Source of the DNA: a virus
Length of the DNA stretch: 25,633 bases
Reading direction: 5' to 3' (one strand)
Virus record (IMG/VR): IMGVR_UViG_3300030329_005946
Span: 5,600 to 31,232 of that record
Made by a program: the position numbers and the translations under genes. Shown here in pieces: positions 1-5,495 of this stretch (the first letter of the stretch is position 1; each line of letters begins with the position of its first letter). The notes beneath the pieces were generated by a model that saw nothing but the letters and a program-made list of their open reading frames with translations, made no database searches and was not told the DNA's origin.

Positions 1-19
1 GGCTTCCCGGCGGGCTGCT

Positions 20-59
20 GCTGCCGGAACCGTGGTGTTGCTGCCGGAATCGTGAAAAA
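20..59. repeat. Two adjacent copies of a ~20-base repeat at the window edge
   Basis: Two back-to-back units begin with GCTGCCGGAA (20-39 and 40-59). The first continues CCGTGGTGTT, and the second diverges into an A-run that becomes the T-tract of the neighbouring minus-strand terminator. A partial unit (GCTGCT at 14-19) precedes them, so the array probably continues to the left of the window. The units resemble, in the same orientation and with the same 20-base period, the nine-unit array at 1993-2174 (consensus start GCTGCCTGAA). This looks like the end of a related array, but with two units seen that remains an inference. Confidence 0.6.
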
Positions 60-81
60 AGCAAGTCGCGAAGCGACTTGC
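55..81 (-). terminator. Rho-independent terminator of the minus-strand gene pair
   Basis: A perfect nine-base-pair stem (GCAAGTCGC at 61-69, GCGACTTGC at 73-81) closes a GAA loop. Read on the minus strand it is followed at once by six Ts (the A-run 55-60). It lies 13 bases beyond the stop codon of the minus-strand gene at 94-390. On the plus strand a looser T-rich tract (87-94) also follows, so it could act in both directions. Confidence 0.85.
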
Positions 82-93
82 GAAAAATTTTTT

Positions 94-390
94 TCACATT
101 TCGTCAAGTATTTCTCCGTAGTCCATTTTGAACACTGGTGCCTCTGGGATTCTTTCGATGCAGTGCGCGCGGCGGGGCCTTTGCACGGATTGCCATGTCG
201 CCTGAAGTAGGCGCAATTCGTCGCGGCGTTTGCGCGTTGTCTTGAAGTCGCGGAGTTCGGCAAATTCTGCCGGGGGTTGGTGTTCGTCCGTTTGGAAGCC
301 GTCTGTTTGATATTCGCGGCGGTGGTGATGTTCGGGCTCGTTGTCTTCATCGAAACTGTTGAGTCTTTCGCGTTTGTGAAAAAATGCCAT
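94..390 (-). CDS. Unrecognised small charged protein (98 aa)
   Basis: I do not recognise this protein. It is hydrophilic and charged, with a His/Glu/Arg-rich first half (MAFFHKRERLNSF, then an EPEHHHRREY stretch), a basic middle (FKTTRKRRDELRLL) and an acidic C-terminus (DYGEILDEM). There is no membrane segment or signal peptide, so it is probably cytoplasmic. The ATG at 390 is chosen because GAGG lies seven bases upstream on the minus strand. An in-frame extension to 516 would run back through a strong hairpin and into the preceding gene. It is the second gene of a two-gene minus-strand unit and is followed by a terminator. Codon use is not T-biased like the late genes on the opposite strand. 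An early or accessory role is a guess from position only. Confidence 0.6.
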   Translation of the reverse strand: MAFFHKRERLNSFDEDNEPEHHHRREYQTDGFQTDEHQPPAEFAELRDFKTTRKRRDELRLLQATWQSVQRPRRAHCIERIPEAPVFKMDYGEILDEM

Positions 391-402
391 TGTAAAACCT
401 CG

Positions 403-435
403 AAGGGGGGGCGCGGTAAACCTGCGCCCCCCCTT
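403..435 (-). promoter_or_regulatory. 12-bp GC-rich hairpin ahead of the ribosome binding site of the 98-aa gene
   Basis: Perfect inverted repeat: AAGGGGGGGCGC (403-414) pairs with GCGCCCCCCCTT (424-435), with a nine-base loop. On the minus strand it fills the gap between the two minus-strand genes and ends two bases before the CGAGG ribosome binding site of the second one. No T-run follows, so it is not a classical terminator. An mRNA stability element, processing site or translational control element fits better. Confidence 0.7.
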
Positions 436-449
436 GTGCTTGTTGTTGT

Positions 450-902
450 TTATAGACCGCTGATCAGGCCCTTGAATTTGTTCTCCTTTCGGGCGGTGTT
501 GGTGGGTGCTTGCCATTTTTCAAGCTCTGCTTTGGCTCGGGTTTGGCGCGCTTCCCATACTTCCCGGGTGTTGGAGCACCAGAAAAACAGTTGTGTTCTG
601 GCGGTCTTGTAATCGGGCTTTTCCCTTCGGAGCAATTCTTTCAGGCTCAAACACAGGTTGCCCTCGTGAATTGTCCAATGTTGCGCGTTGCACTTCAGTG
701 GGCGCTTGGATGCACTGGCCAAGTCGCTAATCGCGGCTTCCCAGTCGACACGCGCCGGCGTGTGCATTTTTCGCAGCGGTTTTTGCAGATCTTCGTAATC
801 CTCTGGAATCCGGAACAATTGAGCCAAGACGTAGAGCGCGTTCGCCCTTTCCATATTTTCAAACTCAAAGTTATAATTGAACTTTTTAAACCCATTACTC
901 AT
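450..902 (-). CDS. Unrecognised acidic/basic mixed protein (150 aa)
   Basis: I do not recognise a family. The protein is soluble and mostly helical in appearance, with an N-terminal stretch rich in Asn/Phe/Glu (FKKFNYNFEFENMERANALY), a middle part with several Trp residues, and a charged helix (EVWEARQTRAKAELEKW) near the C-terminus. No signal peptide or membrane segment is visible. The ATG at 902 is supported by GGAG nine bases upstream on the minus strand (912-915). It is the first gene of the minus-strand pair; the next starts 59 bases after its stop. A GC-rich hairpin lies immediately upstream of its ribosome binding site. Only strand, position and compact arrangement suggest an accessory or early phage gene, and a host or plasmid origin cannot be excluded. 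Confidence 0.65.
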   Translation of the reverse strand: MSNGFKKFNYNFEFENMERANALYVLAQLFRIPEDYEDLQKPLRKMHTPARVDWEAAISDLASASKRPLKCNAQHWTIHEGNLCLSLKELLRREKPDYKTARTQLFFWCSNTREVWEARQTRAKAELEKWQAPTNTARKENKFKGLISGL

Positions 903-917
903 TTTTATTTACTCCAA

Positions 918-938
918 GCCGGCCAAGCTTCGGCCGGC
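918..938 (-). promoter_or_regulatory. GCCGGCC hairpin just upstream of the 150-aa gene
   Basis: GCCGGCC (918-924) pairs with GGCCGGC (932-938) around a seven-base loop. On the minus strand it ends two bases before the GGAG of the gene starting at 902, the same geometry as the hairpin in front of the second minus-strand gene. On the plus strand a run of eight Ts (943-950) follows four bases later, so it could also stop leftward-origin plus-strand transcripts. Its function is unproven. Confidence 0.6.
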
Positions 939-988
939 AACATTTTTTTTCGTGGCCTCCAAGGGGCAGTGCCCCAACGAGAAACGGG

Positions 989-1051
989 CAAGAGTTTTCT
1001 GGGCGGCCTTTGGCCGCACCGAGCTTTAGCTCGGGGACAGACAAACTCTTG
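989..1051. other. Possible three-way-junction (cloverleaf-like) structure
   Basis: An outer stem pairs CAAGAGTTTTCTG (989-1001) with the arm at 1038-1051 (CAGA, one bulged C, AAACTCTTG), 13 base pairs in all. It encloses two further hairpins: GCGGCC/GGCCGC with a TTT loop (1003-1017) and CGAGC/GCTCG with a TTTA loop (1020-1033). The pairing is read directly from the sequence. Whether it acts as RNA (non-coding RNA or leader) or as DNA is not known. Confidence 0.55.
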
Positions 1052-1052
1052 A

Positions 1053-1095
1053 GGCTCGCACTGCCCACGCCAAACACACCCTACTTGTGCGAGCC
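1053..1095. repeat. Nine-base inverted repeat next to the three-way junction
   Basis: GGCTCGCAC (1053-1061) is the exact reverse complement of GTGCGAGCC (1087-1095), with 25 bases between. It starts one base after the three-way junction, so the two may form one larger folded element of about 107 bases (989-1095). Confidence 0.5.
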
Positions 1096-1221
1096 GACCG
1101 TTTTCGTGGGGTCTGCCACTCCAAGGACACAGAAAAAAAATTTTGCCGAGTCCGAAGCTGAAGGCGCGCTTGGAGAACAAAGCCAGGCGAAGCCTGTCCA
1201 ATAAAAAAATAAGCAAGGAGC

Positions 1222-1268
1222 TTGAGGAGGAGCATTCTCCTCAACGGGGTGCAGGGGCAGAGCCCCTG
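1222..1268. repeat. Double-hairpin unit, copy 1
   Basis: Hairpin A: TTGAGGAG (1222-1229) with CTCCTCAA (1237-1244). A linker CGGGGTG follows, then hairpin B: CAGGGGC (1252-1258) with GCCCCTG (1262-1268), loop AGA. It shares layout and linker with copy 2 at 1349-1394. Arrangement and size resemble bacterial REP-type palindromic repeats, but I cannot assign a family. Confidence 0.6.
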
Positions 1269-1348
1269 TCCACGTCTGTACAGTGTTACGATCAGTACCT
1301 AACCTGAGTCCTGTTCCGAATTGCGCAGCAATTGGGTCGGGGGATTCT

Positions 1349-1394
1349 AAGGGAGCCGACGCTCCCTTGGCGGGGTGAAGGGGCAGCGCCCCTT
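1349..1394. repeat. Double-hairpin unit, copy 2
   Basis: Hairpin A: AAGGGAGC (1349-1356) with GCTCCCTT (1361-1368). The same CGGGGTG linker follows (1371-1377), then hairpin B: AAGGGGC (1378-1384) with GCCCCTT (1388-1394), loop AGC. Relative to copy 1 the outer base pair of hairpin B changes from C-G to A-T on both sides, and hairpin A differs in sequence while keeping full pairing. A third lone hairpin B (AAGGGGC AGT GCCCC) is at 961-975. Confidence 0.6.
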
Positions 1395-1483
1395 TCCACA
1401 GTCCTGCTAAACGTGACACTCGCGCGCGCGGAATTGTTGACCGTTCATCGGTGCTTAGGCAGTCTGTAATTTGTGAGGTGACT

Positions 1484-1993
1484 ATGGGTAGGCAGGTTAA
1501 GCACATTGAAGTGCCAGATTCAGATGTGTCCGAGCTGGAAGATATGCTCGATGATCCAAGACTTACTGAGCGCATGAAAACGAGGTTCCGCATTGTGCTA
1601 TTGAAAGCAGACTTTCTGAGCCATTCTGCGGTCGCCGCTCAGTTGGGAACTAATAAGCAGTCCGTGATCAAGTGGATCAAGCGCTACCAAGAGGGAGGCA
1701 TTCCGGCATTGCAGGATGATCGTGCAGGCAAAGGTGGTCCATTAGGGAGACGTCGCGTCAGACGCTCGTTAAAGGGTGCCGCAGACAAGCTGCTGTCGTC
1801 TAACAGGTCACTGAGCCACGAGGATGTGGAGAGACTGGTCCTTACGCAGTTGAGAGAGGAGCCAGACGATGAACCGGGGCAGCCATATGCTACGCATAGC
1901 AAGGTGAAGGTGCAGTTGTTGAACGTCCTGGCTGACGTAGTAAAGAGCAAGAGTGATGGTGAGAGCGTTGAAGATCTTCTGGCATCATTGTAG
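1484..1993 (+). CDS. IS630-type helix-turn-helix DNA-binding protein (169 aa)
   Basis: Residues about 26-80 match the N-terminal helix-turn-helix region of IS630-family transposases: an arginine-rich helix ending RIVLLKADFLS, then HSAVAAQLGTNKQSVIKWIK and the tail RYQEGGIPALQDDRAGKGGP, equivalent to the usual 'WRxRFxxxGxxGLxDxxRxGRP' segment. The DDE catalytic domain that should follow is absent; instead there is a short charged C-terminal part (residues ~81-169) with no known motif. It should bind DNA without transposing it: either a domesticated regulator or a transposase remnant. ATG 1484 is preferred over an upstream ATG-less extension because GAGGTG lies five bases before it. The stop codon's last base is the first base of a nine-unit tandem repeat, so the repeats are plausible binding sites. 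Codon use is less T-biased than in the late genes. Confidence 0.75.
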   Translation: MGRQVKHIEVPDSDVSELEDMLDDPRLTERMKTRFRIVLLKADFLSHSAVAAQLGTNKQSVIKWIKRYQEGGIPALQDDRAGKGGPLGRRRVRRSLKGAADKLLSSNRSLSHEDVERLVLTQLREEPDDEPGQPYATHSKVKVQLLNVLADVVKSKSDGESVEDLLASL

Positions 1994-2174
1994 CTGCCTG
2001 AACAATAGTGCGGCGGCCTGAACGCTGATGAAGCTGCCTGAACGCTGAGATGCAGCTGCCTGAACAATAATGAAGCTGCCTGAACGCTGATGTAGCTGCC
2101 TGAACACTGGTGTAGCTGCCTGAACACTGATGTAGCGGCCTGAATGATGGTGCTGCGGCCTGAATGGTGGTGCT
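1993..2174. repeat. Nine tandem 20-base repeats (iteron-like array)
   Basis: Nine contiguous units fit the consensus GCNGCCTGAA followed by ten more variable bases ending mostly in TGATGNN or TGGTGNN. All are 20 bases except the third, which is 22. A truncated tenth begins GCT at 2175. There are no spacers. The array begins on the last base of the stop codon of the helix-turn-helix gene. Related units lie at 20-59. Iterons of a replication origin, a partition centromere or an operator array for the adjacent protein are all possible. Confidence 0.85.
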
Positions 2175-2290
2175 GCTAAAAAAACCGAAGCGACCCCCCT
2201 CCTTTTATATATCCGTAGAGACCCAAAATCTTGGGGAGACAGTTTTGGACCAGGCACCCTACCTTTGGTGGGGCCTCCATTACCCACGTG

Positions 2291-2525
2291 TCGGGCACTT
2301 CGGACCCCTATCGGGCACTTCGCGGGCACTTTTCGGGCACTTCGCAAAAAATCAACTGTCTGTAATTACTACTGTTTTACCCTAATCGGGCACTTGGGCA
2401 GATAGATGCATATATAAGGACCATCGCGCACGAGGCTTTTATGGCTCTAATATGGCATTTATCTGCCCAACTGCCCGACTACTGATTTTCGACCCTTCGG
2501 TGTTGCGTTTATGGGTCGGGCACTT
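2291..2525 (+). repeat. Six copies of the motif TCGGGCACTT upstream of the terminase
   Basis: Copies at 2291-2300, 2311-2320, 2323-2331 (CGGGCACTT, lacking the first T), 2333-2342, 2386-2395 and 2516-2525, all in the same direction. The first four are spaced 20, about 11 and about 11 bases apart, close to whole turns of the helix, as expected for side-by-side protein binding. Lambda-like phages carry terminase-binding repeats just before the small terminase gene, so a packaging site is one reading. An operator or replication origin is another. Confidence 0.75.
2386..2478. repeat. 19-base inverted repeat with 55-base AT-rich spacer
   Basis: The left arm (2386-2404, TCGGGCACTTGGGCAGATA) and the right arm (2460-2478, reverse complement TCGGGCAGTTGGGCAGATA) match at 18 of 19 bases. 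The left arm contains the fifth copy of the ten-base repeat and the right arm an inverted variant of it. The spacer (2405-2459) includes CATATATAAGG and CTAATATGG. It may be an operator pair around a promoter, a recognition site for terminase, or a replication element. Confidence 0.75.
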
Positions 2526-2567
2526 TAGCTATTGCATTTTGGGTGCGTGCGCCCCACCCTCTCGGTT

Positions 2568-3143
2568 ATGACAAAGATTGAACTTTCCAAAGAATCCGTT
2601 CCTCCGTTTCCGTTGCTCGAGGGTGTCTTACAGGCGTCTCTTGAGAGCATTGCCGGTGGGTTTGATTGTTTAAGGAACCCGCCGACTGGCCTTAGTTTTT
2701 CTGAGAACGTTGCTGCGACTTATTGGCTGTGCCGAAATGAGTTGTTGTTTTCTGAGAATCTTCGGAGACATAACCCTGCGGTTTTTAATCCCCGCCATCG
2801 GTGGGTTGTTCGTATGATTTGGCGTTTTGTTGATGAGCTTCGGTCTGATGACTTATGTCAGCCTGCTGGGACAGGGCTTGGACCAGGTGTCGAGTCGCTT
2901 GGTCCGGTTTCTGGCGAGGATGATCCTCGTGCTTTGTGGTTTGTTCGTTGGCTTATAGACTTTATGACTGCTTATCACCTGCTTTTTCATGCGGATTCCA
3001 AGCCTTTTGAGAGATCTAAGGTTTATCGTCTGTTTTGTTCGGGTGAATTGAGCGAACATAAAGACTGGGTAGGTGAAGTTGCCAAGCGAATTGAAGGGCG
3101 AAAAAAGAAAGCAAGCTCTAATTGCAGAGCTGCGGCTGTGTAA
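2568..3143 (+). CDS. Probable small terminase subunit (191 aa), by position
   Basis: No clear family motif is visible. The assignment rests on its place directly before the large terminase and just after a repeat-rich region suited to DNA recognition. Small terminases bind the packaging site and hand the DNA to the large subunit. The protein is mixed helical, has several Trp residues in the middle (NPRHRWVVRMIWRFVDEL), no membrane segment, and a strongly basic C-terminus (KRIEGRKKKASSNCRAAAV). No classical helix-turn-helix can be called. ATG 2568 is chosen for the start codon, but it has no good ribosome binding site; GTG 2547 or TTG 2532 would add 7 or 12 residues. Its last 71 bases overlap the large terminase in another frame. 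It could instead be an unrelated early or structural gene. Confidence 0.5.
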   Translation: MTKIELSKESVPPFPLLEGVLQASLESIAGGFDCLRNPPTGLSFSENVAATYWLCRNELLFSENLRRHNPAVFNPRHRWVVRMIWRFVDELRSDDLCQPAGTGLGPGVESLGPVSGEDDPRALWFVRWLIDFMTAYHLLFHADSKPFERSKVYRLFCSGELSEHKDWVGEVAKRIEGRKKKASSNCRAAAV

Positions 3144-4749
3144 GGGTGACTTTTTCTATTTTTGTGAAAAGTATCTTCAGGTAGTTGCCAAATCTCGCGA
3201 TTCATCCGGTAGCTATTTGGTTAAATTGGTTCCCAATCGGGCGCAACGAGAGATTATTGCCTCCTTGGTTCGTGGTGATCGTGCTTACGTCTTGAAGGCT
3301 CGTAAGCTTGGTGCCAGTACCATTGTGGCTGCCTACTTTTTTTGGCGATGTCTTTTTACTCCTCACTTTAAGGTGCTTGTTGTTGCCCACAAGCGCGTTG
3401 CTGCTAAGGAGATTTTTAGTATTTACTCTCGTTTTTATGCGAATTTGCCTTCTTTTTTGAAATTTAAGACTCAGGCCGCCAGTACCGAGATGCTTCGTTT
3501 TTCTCATGGTGGAGTTGTTCAGTGTACTACAAGCAGTTCGGACGATGCTCGCGGCGGCACGCCCCACGCTCTGCATTTGTCTGAGTTTGCTCACTATAAT
3601 GATCTGAACAATACGTTTGCTTCGATTATGAACTCTGTTCCCGATAGTGCGATGGTTGTTCGCGAGACCACTGCTAACGGTTTGAACCTGGCCCATAAGC
3701 TTTGGCTTGAAAAGGATGGTTTTGAGAAGGTCTTTATTCCTTGGACTTGGGATATTGACTATGTTTCTGATGATAAGCCTCGTTCAAAGTTTCCTCCTTG
3801 GTTTTCTCAGTATTGTCGAGACCACAACCTTTCGCGTGGCCAACGGTGGTGGGCTTATAAGAACTGGAAGGAGAAGCAGGGCGGTAATTGGGATCTTTTT
3901 AACCAAGAGAATCCTATTTCTCCTGATGTTGCTTTTATTACGAGTGGTGGGCGGTTTTTTCAGGCGCATTTTGCTGGTTATCGAATTACCAGAGACAATG
4001 TTCACAGTTATCTCGGTTATAAGGAGTTTGTCCCTCCGCAAAAACACCGGCTTTACATTACTGGCGTGGATAGTGCGAATGGAGATCCTAATGGAGACTT
4101 GAGCGCCTTTTGTACGATGGATGTTACTGATCCCCGTAAACCTGCGATTGTTTCGTCATACTATAACTGGATGCCACTTCGTCCTTTTTCTGAGATTGTT
4201 GACGAACAGGTTAAGAGGTACGGGTCTCTTGCTGTTGTTGAGACCCCCGCCGGCACGGTTATTACTGAGCTTTTGGCCGAGAGAGGCAGGTATTTGTACC
4301 GAAGGGTCCAACATGACAAGTTTAAGGGCAGGTGGACAGAGAAACTTGGATTTAATACCAACAAAAGTACTCGCGATTTGCTTTTGAGCAGACTCCATAC
4401 TGTTGTTGAGAATAGGTCTCTTACTATTCCTTGTTCTCGTTTGAAGGCTGAGATTAATACTTTTGTTTTTAAGAAGGGTAAGCCGCAGGCTGAGTCTGGG
4501 GATCATGACGATATGATCTTTGCGGCTGCTCTTGCTTTGGCTGGAAGGTCTCAGGTTGCTCAGATTGAGCGTGTTGTTCGTACTCGTCGCCCAGATAATT
4601 TAAGAGATGTTTTGGCGTTTGAGATGACTACTGGGAAGATGTTTGAGGAGGCCGTTGGTGAGGGTTATTTTGTTTCTGAGGAAGCTGACAATCCTCTTAT
4701 TGATGCTATTGGCGAAATAGATAGCTTGCAGTCCCGGTGGGATTCGTGA
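3073..4749 (+). CDS. terL: Terminase large subunit (558 aa)
   Basis: This is the DNA-packaging motor, with an ATPase that drives DNA through the portal and a nuclease that cuts genome units. The N-terminal ATPase shows a deviant Walker A at about residues 73-85 (VLKARKLGASTIVAA) and a Walker B ending in Ser-Glu at 166-171 (ALHLSE, E171 catalytic). The C-terminal RNase H-like nuclease shows D333 in GVDSANGDPNGD, E390 in VVETPAGT and D477/D479/D480 in GDHDDMIFAAAL. The length is normal. The start is less sure: GTG at 3073 gives a 71-base overlap with the upstream gene and only a weak binding site; TTG at 3079 or 3091 is possible and would not affect any motif. It is followed after 26 bases by the scaffold candidate. 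Confidence 0.95.
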   Translation: MKLPSELKGEKRKQALIAELRLCKGDFFYFCEKYLQVVAKSRDSSGSYLVKLVPNRAQREIIASLVRGDRAYVLKARKLGASTIVAAYFFWRCLFTPHFKVLVVAHKRVAAKEIFSIYSRFYANLPSFLKFKTQAASTEMLRFSHGGVVQCTTSSSDDARGGTPHALHLSEFAHYNDLNNTFASIMNSVPDSAMVVRETTANGLNLAHKLWLEKDGFEKVFIPWTWDIDYVSDDKPRSKFPPWFSQYCRDHNLSRGQRWWAYKNWKEKQGGNWDLFNQENPISPDVAFITSGGRFFQAHFAGYRITRDNVHSYLGYKEFVPPQKHRLYITGVDSANGDPNGDLSAFCTMDVTDPRKPAIVSSYYNWMPLRPFSEIVDEQVKRYGSLAVVETPAGTVITELLAERGRYLYRRVQHDKFKGRWTEKLGFNTNKSTRDLLLSRLHTVVENRSLTIPCSRLKAEINTFVFKKGKPQAESGDHDDMIFAAALALAGRSQVAQIERVVRTRRPDNLRDVLAFEMTTGKMFEEAVGEGYFVSEEADNPLIDAIGEIDSLQSRWDS

Positions 4750-4775
4750 GAGATTTCGATTTATTGGAGGTTTAG

Positions 4776-5495
4776 ATGCTTTTGAGTCCAGAAAAATTTG
4801 CAGACGCTGTACAGAGTGCTGAATCTGCCGTTTCAGATGAGCCGGCGGTTTCTGGTGATGATTCGTCTACTGAAGATGTGGTGGAGGCTAAAGAGGACAG
4901 CGCCGAAACCGAGACAGAGGCCGAGGGTCAGTCGGAGCAGTCCTCCGACGAAGAGGTGGCTGCTGCCGCTGGGCCGGAAGAAGAGTCGGCTGACGACGAT
5001 GATGGTATTGTTGGTTTATCTGAGGAAGATGAGGCTTGGCTTGATAATTATCTTGCCGGTGAGTCTTCTGAGCCAGATGCGCCTGATGGTTCTGAGATGA
5101 GCTCTCTTCTTAAGAGGATTGCCCAGCTTGAGCACGATCGGGCTGTTTCTTTGGCCGAGCGTAAGTTGAGCTCCGAGATTGATGCCGCTTCTAAGCGTTA
5201 TCCCAATGTTGCTGTTGACGATATGATTGCTGCTGTCCATTCAAACCCACAAATAAAGGTCGAAGAGTGGGCATCTCGTGAGGCGAAGCGCCTTGCCGTT
5301 GTTGAGAGCCGTATTGAGGCTAGGCTTCGTAAGGAGCTTAAAATTGAGAAAGCTTCTCGTGCGGATGAGCGTTCTCCTGCTAGAGGCAAGAAGTCTAAGA
5401 CTTCTTCTAAGCCTTCTGGCAAGAAGTACGGCAATGTTCGTGATGCTACGGCTGCTTTGCGCCGCGATGTGTTGTCCGGTCGTTTTGGCCGATAG
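4776..5495 (+). CDS. Probable capsid scaffolding protein (239 aa)
   Basis: Residues ~15-105 are extremely acidic and low in complexity (Asp/Glu/Ser/Ala rich). Residues ~108-190 form predicted charged helices with coiled-coil character (SSLLKRIAQLEHDRAVSLAE onward), and the end is basic (RGKKSKTSSKPSGKKYG, ...LRRDVLSGRFGR). An acidic, helical protein with a basic C-terminal hook directly before the capsid gene is the usual picture of a phage scaffold, which guides shell assembly and then leaves. No serine-protease motif is seen, so no maturation protease is claimed. The start is well supported by GGAGG seven bases before ATG 4776. Nine bases separate its stop from the capsid start. Function is inferred from composition and context. 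Confidence 0.75.
   Translation: MLLSPEKFADAVQSAESAVSDEPAVSGDDSSTEDVVEAKEDSAETETEAEGQSEQSSDEEVAAAAGPEEESADDDDGIVGLSEEDEAWLDNYLAGESSEPDAPDGSEMSSLLKRIAQLEHDRAVSLAERKLSSEIDAASKRYPNVAVDDMIAAVHSNPQIKVEEWASREAKRLAVVESRIEARLRKELKIEKASRADERSPARGKKSKTSSKPSGKKYGNVRDATAALRRDVLSGRFGR

Larger units (their letters stand above)
903..1483. other. 581-base non-coding region dense in hairpins
   Basis: No convincing gene lies here; the open frames have no supporting start or composition and mostly cross the hairpins. It separates the minus-strand pair from the plus-strand helix-turn-helix gene, so it should hold promoters for both, although I could not identify good -35/-10 pairs. It contains a hairpin at 918-938, a GGGGC/GCCCC hairpin at 963-975, a possible three-way junction at 989-1051, a nine-base inverted repeat at 1053-1095, a small CAGGC/GCCTG hairpin at 1184-1196, an AATTGC/GCAATT hairpin at 1319-1333, two double-hairpin units (1222-1268 and 1349-1394), and an alternating CG tract near 1421-1430. 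Confidence 0.7.
2175..2567. other. Non-coding region between the repeat array and the terminase genes
   Basis: No gene is supported here. The stretch holds a stem at 2257-2273 (CCCTACC-like arm, TTT loop, GGTGGGG arm, one G-T pair), then the ten-base repeat family and the 19-base inverted repeat described separately, and AT-rich tracts (TTTTATATA near 2203-2211, CATATATAAGG near 2409-2419) that could hold promoter -10 elements. I could not settle on a specific promoter. By position it is the likely place for the late promoter and/or the packaging start site. Confidence 0.6.

Noticed and set aside
989-1051. tRNA gene, because of the cloverleaf-like folding
   Set aside because: Only two inner hairpins, no anticodon-loop pattern, no TTC-like T-loop and no CCA-type acceptor end.
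510-1052. 180-aa plus-strand frame opposite the minus-strand genes
   Set aside because: It is antisense to a gene with a better start signal and continues into the structured non-coding region. No family pattern.
1435-1483. Promoter TTGACC with a TGTAAT -10 in front of the helix-turn-helix gene
   Set aside because: The spacing is about 22 bases, too long for a standard sigma-70 promoter, so it is not claimed.
1081-1593. 170-aa minus-strand frame over the hairpin region and helix-turn-helix gene start
   Set aside because: It runs through both double-hairpin units and antisense to a supported gene, and the Pro/Leu/Ser-rich composition is that of a random frame.
1484-1993. Complete IS630 insertion sequence
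   Set aside because: No DDE domain in any frame downstream and no terminal inverted repeats or TA target duplication that I can see around the gene.
1993-2174. CRISPR array
   Set aside because: The 20-base units are contiguous, with no spacers, and no cas genes are present.
1684-2347. Two minus-strand open frames through the tandem repeats giving repeated Phe-Arg-Gln-Leu motifs
   Set aside because: The 20-base unit is not a multiple of three and one unit is 22 bases, so the apparent peptide repeat is a by-product. They are also antisense to the helix-turn-helix gene and have no start signal.
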